Shown one piece after another: positions 58,379 to 64,000 of a DNA stretch of 64,000 nucleotides; the stretch's first letter is position 1, and every line of letters begins with the position of its first letter. The DNA is from Rugamonas rivuli (GTDB lineage: Bacteria > Pseudomonadota > Gammaproteobacteria > Burkholderiales > Burkholderiaceae_D). The notes under the pieces were generated by a model. The model worked only from the letters and a program-made list of their open reading frames with translations. It made no database searches and was not told the DNA's origin. The position numbers and the translations under genes are program-made. The DNA is taken from NCBI RefSeq assembly GCF_009380165.1, contig NZ_WHUF01000006.1, positions 404,591-468,590 on the forward strand, given 5' to 3'.

Positions 58379-58744
58379 ATGGCACGTATTGCAGGGGTTA
58401 ATATCCCCAATCATCAGCACACCGTTATCGGCCTGACGGCCATCTACGGTGTAGGCCGTCCACGCGCAAAGTTCATCTGCGCCGCAACGGGTATCGCGAC
58501 CAATAAAAAGGTCAAGGATCTGGACGACAGCGAACTGGAAAAGCTGCGCGATGAAGTAGCTAAATTCATCGTCGAAGGCGATCTGCGCCGCGAACTGTCC
58601 ATGAACATCAAGCGTTTGATGGATCTGGGTTGCTACCGCGGCATGCGTCACCGTAAGGGCCTGCCGGTCCGCGGTCAGCGCACCCGCACCAATGCACGTA
58701 CCCGCAAGGGCCCGCGCAAAGCCGCTCAATCGCTCAAGAAATAA
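58379..58744 (+). CDS. rpsM: 30S ribosomal protein S13
   Basis: This 121-residue protein of the small-subunit head contacts tRNA and L5. It starts MARIAGVNIPNHQHTVIGLT and has AIYGVGRPRAKFICAATGIA, VEGDLRRELSMNIKRLMDLG and CYRGMRHRKGLPVRGQRTRT, ending in a basic tail. GAGGAA lies 7 nt upstream. It opens the alpha part (rpsM-rpsK-rpsD-rpoA-rplQ). Confidence 0.98.
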   Translation: MARIAGVNIPNHQHTVIGLTAIYGVGRPRAKFICAATGIATNKKVKDLDDSELEKLRDEVAKFIVEGDLRRELSMNIKRLMDLGCYRGMRHRKGLPVRGQRTRTNARTRKGPRKAAQSLKK

Positions 58745-58758
58745 TCTAGGGAAATCAC

Positions 58759-59163
58759 ATGGCTAAGCAACAAAGCAGCGCAGCAGCAGCGCGCGTACGC
58801 AAGAAGGTCAAGAAGAACGTTGCCGAAGGTATCGCACACGTTCACGCTTCCTTCAACAACACCATCATTACCATCACCGACCGTCAGGGCAACGCTCTGT
58901 CGTGGGCGACCTCCGGTGGTGCTGGCTTCAAGGGTTCGCGTAAATCGACCCCGTTCGCAGCGCAGGTTGCGGCTGAAGCAGCTGGTAAAGTCGCAGTTGA
59001 ATGCGGCGTGAAGAACCTGGAAGTGCGTATCAAGGGCCCTGGTCCTGGTCGTGAATCCGCAGTGCGCGCACTGAACAACCTGGGCATCAAGATCACCGAG
59101 ATCCAGGACGTTACCCCAGTACCGCACAACGGCTGCCGTCCTCCAAAACGTCGTCGTATCTAA
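58759..59163 (+). CDS. rpsK: 30S ribosomal protein S11
   Basis: This 134-residue protein forms the platform with S18 and S21. It begins MAKQQSSAAAARVRKKVKKN, then IAHVHASFNNTIITITDRQG, NALSWATSGGAGFKGSRKST and the end PVPHNGCRPPKRRRI. The Ala/Ser-rich N-terminus is normal for betaproteobacteria. It is followed by a 225-bp spacer before rpsD that holds a TTCG-loop hairpin (59177-59194). Confidence 0.98.
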   Translation: MAKQQSSAAAARVRKKVKKNVAEGIAHVHASFNNTIITITDRQGNALSWATSGGAGFKGSRKSTPFAAQVAAEAAGKVAVECGVKNLEVRIKGPGPGRESAVRALNNLGIKITEIQDVTPVPHNGCRPPKRRRI

Positions 59164-59176
59164 GAGTCCGGTCGGC

Positions 59177-59194
59177 GGCGAAGTTCGCTTCGCC
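59177..59194 (+). other. UUCG hairpin after rpsK
   Basis: GGCGAAG / CTTCGCC with a TTCG loop lies 13 bp after the rpsK stop. No T-run follows, so mRNA processing or stability is more likely than termination. Confidence 0.5.
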
Positions 59195-59332
59195 TCCTTC
59201 CGACTTGCAGAAATCGCTGGAGCAGGAGACCGGAAACGGTTATACTGCCCGGCTGTTGTCGCCTGTCGAACACGGTTCGGCGGGTTATTCGCATTTTTAG
59301 CCACCGTCTGGCCCACCCTGAGGATCAGACTA

Positions 59333-59363
59333 GCGCCTAACCATCGTTGCGATGGCTGGGGCG
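59333..59363 (+). other. Hairpin in front of rpsD
   Basis: CCATCG-TTG-CGATGG (59341-59355) is a perfect 6-bp stem, extended by CGCC / GGCG on the outside (59334-59337 with 59360-59363), ending 26 bp before the rpsD GTG. Its position in the S4 leader makes it a candidate for S4 control; similarity to the E. coli pseudoknot was not shown. Confidence 0.4.
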
Positions 59364-59388
59364 TTATTATTTAAAAAAAGGAAGCATC

Positions 59389-60012
59389 GTGGCACGTTAT
59401 ATCGGACCTAAAGCAAAACTCTCCCGTCGTGAAGGTACTGACCTGTTCCTGAAGAGCGCACGTCGCTCGCTGGACAGCAAGTGCAAACTGGACGTCAAAC
59501 CAGGCCAGCACGGCGTGAAATCGGGTGCCCGCACCTCGGACTACGGCAACCAACTGCGCGAAAAGCAAAAAGTCAAGCGTATGTACGGCGTTCTGGAACG
59601 TCAGTTCCGTCGCTACTTCGCTGAAGCCGACCGTCGCAAAGGCAACACCGGCGAAACCCTGCTGAAGCTGCTGGAAACCCGCCTGGACAACGTTGCATAC
59701 CGCATGGGCTTCGGCTCGACCCGCGCTGAAGCGCGTCAGCTGGTATCGCACAAAGCGTTCACCGTGAACGGCCAAGTGGTCAACATCGCTTCGTACGTGG
59801 TCAAAGTCGGCGACGTCATCGCTGTTCGTGAAAAATCGAAAAAGCAAGTGCGTATCGTTGAAGCGCTGTCGCTGGCTGAACAAGTTGGCATGCCAGCTTG
59901 GGTGTCGGTCGATGCCAAGAAAATGGAAGGTACCTTCAAGTCCCTGCCAGAGCGCAACGAGATCGCCAACGACGTCAACGAATCGCTGATCGTCGAACTG
60001 TACTCGCGTTAA
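59389..60012 (+). CDS. rpsD: 30S ribosomal protein S4
   Basis: This 207-residue primary assembly protein begins with GTG at 59389 (MARYIGPKAKLSRREGTDLF), with AAAAGGAAG just upstream. The S4 RNA-binding domain is clear (LETRLDNVAYRMGFGSTRAE, ARQLVSHKAFTVNGQVVNIA, SYVVKVGDVIAVREKSKKQV). In E. coli S4 controls the alpha operon by a pseudoknot near rpsM; here a hairpin lies just before rpsD. An upstream in-frame ATG (59347) runs through that hairpin and is rejected. Confidence 0.97.
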   Translation: MARYIGPKAKLSRREGTDLFLKSARRSLDSKCKLDVKPGQHGVKSGARTSDYGNQLREKQKVKRMYGVLERQFRRYFAEADRRKGNTGETLLKLLETRLDNVAYRMGFGSTRAEARQLVSHKAFTVNGQVVNIASYVVKVGDVIAVREKSKKQVRIVEALSLAEQVGMPAWVSVDAKKMEGTFKSLPERNEIANDVNESLIVELYSR

Positions 60013-60036
60013 TCTGTAGTCTAGTCGTAAAAAACC

Positions 60037-60062
60037 CGCCCACTCGCTCGAGTGGGCGTTTT
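60037..60062 (+). terminator. Terminator-like hairpin between rpsD and rpoA
   Basis: A 9-bp stem CGCCCACTC / GAGTGGGCG with loop GCTC is preceded by an A-tract and followed by TTTTC. It sits inside what is normally one transcript, so it probably works as an attenuator that lowers rpoA output relative to the ribosomal proteins. Confidence 0.7.
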
Positions 60063-60120
60063 CACTGATGCCATCAGCCTTATCGGCCTAACGCGCCGAG
60101 GGTATTGAAGAGGACACCAC

Positions 60121-61098
60121 ATGCAAAACAGTCTGTTGAAGCCACGTATTATCGATGTAGAGGCGCTGGGCGCCGGCCACGCTAAAGTAGTGATGGAGCC
60201 GTTCGAACGCGGCTATGGCCATACATTGGGTAATGCGCTGCGCCGCGTACTGCTGTCGTCGATGGTGGGCTACGCGCCGACCGAAGTGACGATCGCGGGC
60301 GTTGTACACGAATACTCGTCGCTCGACGGCGTGCAAGAAGACGTCGTTGACCTGCTGCTGAACCTGAAGGGCGTGGTCTTCAAAGTCCACAACCGTGACT
60401 CCGTCACCCTGACCCTGAAAAAGGAAGGCGAAGGCGCCATCCTGGCTTCGGACATCGATCTGCCACACGATGTGGAACTGATCAATCCGGACCACGTGAT
60501 CGCTCACCTGACCGCCGGCGGCAAACTGGACATGCAGATCAAAGTCGAAAAAGGCCGTGGCTATGTGCCAGGTAACGTACGCCGCCTGTCCGAAGACACC
60601 AACAAAACCATCGGCCGCATCATTCTGGATGCATCGTTCTCGCCAGTGCGCCGCGTTTCCTACTTCGTCGAGTCCGCTCGCGTGGAACAGCGTACCGACC
60701 TGGACAAGCTGATCATCAACATCGAAACCAACGGCGTCATCTCGCCGGAAGAAGCGATCCGTCAATCGGCCCGCGTGCTGGTTGATCAACTGAATGTGTT
60801 CGCCGCCCTGGAAGGCACCGAAGCCGCTGCCGAAGCGCCTTCGCGCGCTCCGCTGGTCGATCCTATCCTGTTGCGTCCAGTGGACGATCTGGAACTGACC
60901 GTGCGTTCGGCCAACTGCCTGAAAGCCGAAAACATCTACTACATCGGCGACCTGATCCAGCGTTCGGAAAACGAACTGCTGAAGACGCCGAACCTGGGCC
61001 GCAAGTCCCTGAACGAAATCAAGGAAGTTCTGGCATCCCGCGGTCTGACCCTGGGCATGAAGCTGGAAAACTGGCCGCCTGCCGGCCTGGAAAAGTAA
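60121..61098 (+). CDS. rpoA: RNA polymerase alpha subunit
   Basis: This 325-residue subunit is complete. The N-terminal assembly domain has PFERGYGHTLGNALRRVLLS, SMVGYAPTEVTIAGVVHEYS and RPVDDLELTVRSANCLKAEN bridging to the C-terminal DNA- and activator-binding domain (IYYIGDLIQRSENELLKTPN, LGRKSLNEIKEVLASRGLTL, GMKLENWPPAGLEK). Residue composition and length are normal for betaproteobacteria. It lies between two hairpins (60037-60062 and 61110-61134). Confidence 0.98.
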   Translation: MQNSLLKPRIIDVEALGAGHAKVVMEPFERGYGHTLGNALRRVLLSSMVGYAPTEVTIAGVVHEYSSLDGVQEDVVDLLLNLKGVVFKVHNRDSVTLTLKKEGEGAILASDIDLPHDVELINPDHVIAHLTAGGKLDMQIKVEKGRGYVPGNVRRLSEDTNKTIGRIILDASFSPVRRVSYFVESARVEQRTDLDKLIINIETNGVISPEEAIRQSARVLVDQLNVFAALEGTEAAAEAPSRAPLVDPILLRPVDDLELTVRSANCLKAENIYYIGDLIQRSENELLKTPNLGRKSLNEIKEVLASRGLTLGMKLENWPPAGLEK

Positions 61099-61109
61099 TT
61101 TGTCGTACC

Positions 61110-61134
61110 CGCCCGGCACATGTTGTGCCGGGCG
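61110..61134 (+). other. Hairpin between rpoA and rplQ
   Basis: A 10-bp perfect stem CGCCCGGCAC / GTGCCGGGCG with the loop ATGTT is followed by TTATCC, without a T-run. It is probably an mRNA processing or stability element, or a weak attenuator. Confidence 0.55.
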
Positions 61135-61215
61135 TTATCCCTAGAACCGGTCCGCGCTCGCCGTCAAACGTGAGCGATCGAAGAACTCGGATTTAAACAC
61201 CTGAAAGGAAGTACC

Positions 61216-61614
61216 ATGCGTCACCGTCACGGCCTCCGTAAACTGAATCGTACCTCGTCCCACCGTCTGGCAATGCTGCGCAACATGACCGTTTCCCTGC
61301 TGCGTCATGAAGCCATCAAAACCACGCTGCCAAAAGCTAAAGAGCTGCGCCGCGTAGTTGAGCCTATCCTGACCCTGGGCAAGACCGACACCCTGGCTAA
61401 CAAGCGCCTGGCATTCTCCCGTCTGCGCGATCGTGAAATGGTTCTGAAGCTGTTCGCAGAACTGGGCCCACGCTACGCAAACCGCAACGGCGGCTACCTG
61501 CGCATCCTGAAAATGGGTTTCCGTGTTGGCGACAACGCTCCTATGGCTTACGTTGAGCTGATGGACCGTCCAGAAGTCACCGACATCGACGCAGCGCCAA
61601 CCGCTGAAGAGTAA
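61216..61614 (+). CDS. rplQ: 50S ribosomal protein L17
   Basis: This 132-residue protein has the family start MRHRHGLRKLNRTSSHRLAM and the stretches TVSLLRHEAIKTTLPKAKEL, RRVVEPILTLGKTDTLANKR and GPRYANRNGGYLRILKMGFR, ending in an acidic tail (DIDAAPTAEE). AAAGGAAG precedes the ATG. It is the last gene of the alpha part; a clear terminator follows. Confidence 0.98.
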   Translation: MRHRHGLRKLNRTSSHRLAMLRNMTVSLLRHEAIKTTLPKAKELRRVVEPILTLGKTDTLANKRLAFSRLRDREMVLKLFAELGPRYANRNGGYLRILKMGFRVGDNAPMAYVELMDRPEVTDIDAAPTAEE

Positions 61615-61641
61615 TCTTCGCCGTTGTCACCGTGTGATTGG

Positions 61642-61670
61642 AAAAAGCCAGGCTCTGCCTGGCTTTTTTT
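61642..61670 (+). terminator. Terminator of the alpha operon
   Basis: The stem GCCAGGC / GCCTGGC with the loop TCT is preceded by five A residues and followed by seven T residues. A textbook Rho-independent terminator 27 bp after rplQ; the A-tract also lets it serve the convergent peptidase gene. Confidence 0.92.
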
Positions 61671-63339
61671 ATTTCAGGCGCCGCTCGCCGGCCGCCTTGA
61701 ACTCGGAGCCGGCGTTCCAGGTCGGCGTCGCGCCCTGGGCGATGTCCAGCCCCACCTGGAACAGCAGCTGGATATCCTGCACGCCGCCGCGGAAGTCCCA
61801 GTCGCTGCGGACATTGTCCGTCACCTGGTGGTAGTCGTGCGCGACATAGCGGTCCACCACATCGTGCGCGTAGCTGTCCGGCTGGTCCAGGAAGCGGCTG
61901 CGCGCCTTGGTGTACAGCACCGGCACGCCCACCCGCGCGAACTCCAGCTGGTCGGCGCGGTAGAAGCTGCCCAGCTCGGGCCGCGAGTCTTGCTGCATGC
62001 TGCGGCCCTGCGCGGCCGCATGTTTGGCCAGCAGCGCGTCGATGCTGGAGTGGCCCGAGGTCACGTTCTCGATCTGCGCCGTCCGGCCCCAGGCATTGAT
62101 GCCGTCGATATTGATGTTGGCCACCGTCTGCTTGAGCGGGTGCAGCGGATGGGCCGCATAGTATTTCGCCCCCAGCAGGCCGCGCTCCTCGGCCGTGGTC
62201 GCCACGAACAGGATGGAGCGCTTGGGCGCCTTCGGCAGCGCCTTGTAGGCCTTGGCCAGCGCCAGCAGCGCAGCAGTGCCGGAAGCGTTGTCCAGCGCGC
62301 CGTGATAGATCTGCTGCGTGCGCGTGCCCGGCAGGCGAGTGTCGATGCCCAGGTGGTCCCAGTGCGCGCTGTAGACCACATACTCGTGCTTGAGCTTGGG
62401 ATCGCTGCCTTCGATCAGCGCCACCACGTTGTTCGAATCGATAGTGCGCGCCGTGTTGTCCACCTTGAAGTCGGCCGTACCCTTCAGGCTGACGGGGCGG
62501 AACTCCTTGCTCAGCGCCTGCTGCTTGAGCGTGTCGAAATCGTAGCCGGCGGCGGCCATCATCTGCCTGGCCTTGTCCAGCTGTATCCAGCCCGGCACCG
62601 GTGGCGCATCGGGATCGTCTCCATCGTGCAGCAGGCTGAACTGTTCACCGTTGCCGCCGCTGCGCACCACGTCCCACGGATAGGCCGCCGGCTTGGTCTC
62701 GTGGATGATGATGGCGGCCGCCGCGCCCAGCCTGGCGGCGATCTCGTACTTGTAGGTCCAGCGGCCGTAGTAAGTCATGGCCTTGCCCTTGAACATGGAC
62801 GGATCCAGCTGCGACGGGTCGTGCGGATCGGGGATGGCCGGATCGTTAATCAACATCAGGATGGTCTTGCCGCGTACGTCGACACCCTTGTAATCGTCCC
62901 AGCCGTACTCGGGTGCCTGCACCCCGTAGCCGACGAACACGATCTCGGAATTGTTCACGCCGACGCTGGTGGGCTGGCTGGTCGAGTGGGCCACGTAATC
63001 TTCGGGGAAGTTCAGCGCCACGGTCTGGCCGCCTATCGTGTAGCGGAAGCTGGGCGTGGGCGTCAGGCCGCGCATCGGCACCGGCTGCACCCAGCTGCCG
63101 TTGGGATGGCCCGGCTTCAGGCCCAGCTTGCGGAACTGCTGCTCCAGGTAGGCCACGGTTCTGGCTTCGCCCGCCGAGCCCGGCGCCCGGCCTTCGTATT
63201 CGTCGGACGCCAGCGTCTTGATGTGCTCCATCAAGTCCTGTGTGGTGATGGCCGCCAGGGCCTTGGCGGGCGCCTGGGCGCAGGCGCTGCCGGCGGCCAG
63301 CGCCAGGGCGGAAAACAGCAGGGGGCGGATCGCGGCCAT
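61669..63339 (-). CDS. Exported M28-family zinc metallopeptidase
   Basis: This 556-residue protein starts at the ATG at 63339 (MAAIRPLLFSALALAAGSAC), placed 6 nt after GGAG; ATG 63351 and the longer frame to 63453 are less likely. A signal peptide ends near SACAQA. The M28 zinc ligands are visible: His/Asp in VVYSAHWDHLG, Asp in HGALDNASGTAAL, the Glu pair in TTAEERGLLGAKYY, Asp in NINIDGINAWG and His in AHDYHQVTD. An insert resembling a PA domain (GVDVRGKTILMLINDPAIPD) lies in the middle. It is probably a periplasmic aminopeptidase. Divergent from dsbD. Confidence 0.92.
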   Translation of the reverse strand: MAAIRPLLFSALALAAGSACAQAPAKALAAITTQDLMEHIKTLASDEYEGRAPGSAGEARTVAYLEQQFRKLGLKPGHPNGSWVQPVPMRGLTPTPSFRYTIGGQTVALNFPEDYVAHSTSQPTSVGVNNSEIVFVGYGVQAPEYGWDDYKGVDVRGKTILMLINDPAIPDPHDPSQLDPSMFKGKAMTYYGRWTYKYEIAARLGAAAAIIIHETKPAAYPWDVVRSGGNGEQFSLLHDGDDPDAPPVPGWIQLDKARQMMAAAGYDFDTLKQQALSKEFRPVSLKGTADFKVDNTARTIDSNNVVALIEGSDPKLKHEYVVYSAHWDHLGIDTRLPGTRTQQIYHGALDNASGTAALLALAKAYKALPKAPKRSILFVATTAEERGLLGAKYYAAHPLHPLKQTVANINIDGINAWGRTAQIENVTSGHSSIDALLAKHAAAQGRSMQQDSRPELGSFYRADQLEFARVGVPVLYTKARSRFLDQPDSYAHDVVDRYVAHDYHQVTDNVRSDWDFRGGVQDIQLLFQVGLDIAQGATPTWNAGSEFKAAGERRLK

Positions 63340-63453
63340 CGGGTGCTCCATCGAAAGTGGAAAAGCCGAGTTTAGCAGGCTTAAGGCCCGGTTCAGGCGC
63401 AAACAGCAGGCCCGGTGTACTATGCTGGTGCTCGTTTCGTCGAAAGAAAACAC

Positions 63454-64000
63454 ATGCTTCGTATCGCCCGCCTTTTACTGCCGCTGCTGTCGTTGATCGC
63501 CATGTTGATGGCCCGTCCCGCGCTTGCCGACGATGGCTTCCTTGAGCCCGACCAGGCCTTCAAATTCTCTGCCCGCATGGTCGACGGCCGCACGCTGTCG
63601 GTCAGTTTCCAGATCGCCGACGGCTACTACATGTACCGCGAACGCTTCAAGTTCAGCGCGGTGGGCGCCAAGCTGGGCGCGCTGTCCATCCCGGCCGGCA
63701 CGGTGCACTTCGATGAAACCTTCGGCAAGAATGTCGAGACCTACCGCAAGAGCGTCACCATGACGTTGCCGGTGGAGGGCGAGGGCCCGTACACGCTGAT
63801 GGCGGTCGGGCAGGGCTGCTCGGACAAGGGCCTGTGCTATGCGCCCCAGGATTACAAGATCCAGCTGACGAGCAGCGGCGCGGTGCCGTTGCCTGCCGCG
63901 CCCGCCGGCGCAAAAACCACCGCCGCCGCCGCGCCTGCCGGCGCCTCGGTCAATGCCGCTGCCGCGCCGCCGATCGCGCAGCCGGCGGCCAGCGCTCCTG
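63454..64000 (+). CDS. dsbD: Thiol:disulfide interchange protein DsbD, N-terminal part (runs off window)
   Basis: The frame is open from the ATG at 63454 to the end of the window, 182 codons. A signal peptide (MLRIARLLLPLLSLIAMLMA, then RPALA) is followed by the DsbD alpha domain: FLEPDQAFKFSARMVDGRTL, GYYMYRERFKFSAVGAKLGA and the redox pair in VGQGCSDKGLCYAPQDYKIQ. DsbD carries reducing power from thioredoxin across the inner membrane to DsbC, DsbG and CcmG. An Ala/Pro-rich linker begins at the end of the window, ahead of the expected membrane domain. The start of dsbD beside the ribosomal cluster is 114 bp from the divergent peptidase start. Confidence 0.9.
   Translation, partial: MLRIARLLLPLLSLIAMLMARPALADDGFLEPDQAFKFSARMVDGRTLSVSFQIADGYYMYRERFKFSAVGAKLGALSIPAGTVHFDETFGKNVETYRKSVTMTLPVEGEGPYTLMAVGQGCSDKGLCYAPQDYKIQLTSSGAVPLPAAPAGAKTTAAAAPAGASVNAAAAPPIAQPAASAP

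Noticed and set aside
59241..59246. TATACT as a -10 element of a separate rpsD promoter
   Set aside because: No -35 element at a proper distance. A promoter here is possible but not supported by sequence.

Overview
The window looks like chromosomal DNA of a GC-rich betaproteobacterium, most likely an Oxalobacteraceae member of the Massilia/Duganella/Pseudoduganella type. The reasons are the str-S10-spc-alpha ribosomal gene order, two large TonB-dependent receptors, three PEP-CTERM surface/exported proteins, a stand-alone DUF4214 protein and many LysR regulators. The genus is an inference from gene content, not a database result. I saw no rRNA, tRNA, CRISPR array, transposase or phage gene.

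Layout. 1-8 kb: the end of an uncharacterised membrane protein, then a seven-gene minus-strand operon (NTF2-like protein, SrpA-type mini-catalase, exported alpha/beta hydrolase, WrbA, GMC oxidoreductase, aldehyde dehydrogenase, ABM-domain membrane protein) with a divergent LysR regulator. It reads as an alcohol-to-aldehyde-to-acid oxidation module with redox-stress helpers. 8-18 kb: an exported hydrolase, an NmrA/LysR divergent pair, a flavin-type oxidase, an unknown exported protein, a MocR/PdxR regulator, a TonB receptor and a spermidine-synthase-like protein. 18-28 kb: a PEP-CTERM protein, then a six-gene minus-strand unit: membrane-fusion protein, ABC ATPase, two MacB/FtsX permeases, a sigma-54 response regulator and its histidine kinase. 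A good sigma-54 (-24/-12) promoter and an upstream inverted repeat precede the first gene, so the exporter appears to be controlled by its own two-component system. A MutS-like ATPase with two membrane helices diverges from it.

28-36.4 kb: a DUF4214 protein, then a GbsR/MarR-type regulator flanked by two copies of the same 20-bp palindrome, a broken DCC (DUF393) gene, and a tightly packed operon of a small membrane protein, DUF4166, a membrane-fused TIGR01777 epimerase, an SDR-DoxX fusion and DUF2269. A small HTH protein, a VOC protein and a phosphoethanolamine-transferase-like enzyme follow.

36.4-61.7 kb: the main translation gene cluster (rpsL-rpsG-fusA-tuf-rpsJ, rplC to rpsQ, rplN to rpmJ, rpsM-rpsK-rpsD-rpoA-rplQ). 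It is cut between rpsJ and rplC by about 6 kb holding a TonB receptor, a DUF817 membrane protein and a tandem pair of related PEP-CTERM proteins. rplC has its own promoter-like sequence. Strong GC-rich hairpins separate several cistron groups. 61.7-64 kb: an exported M28 peptidase and the start of dsbD, divergent.
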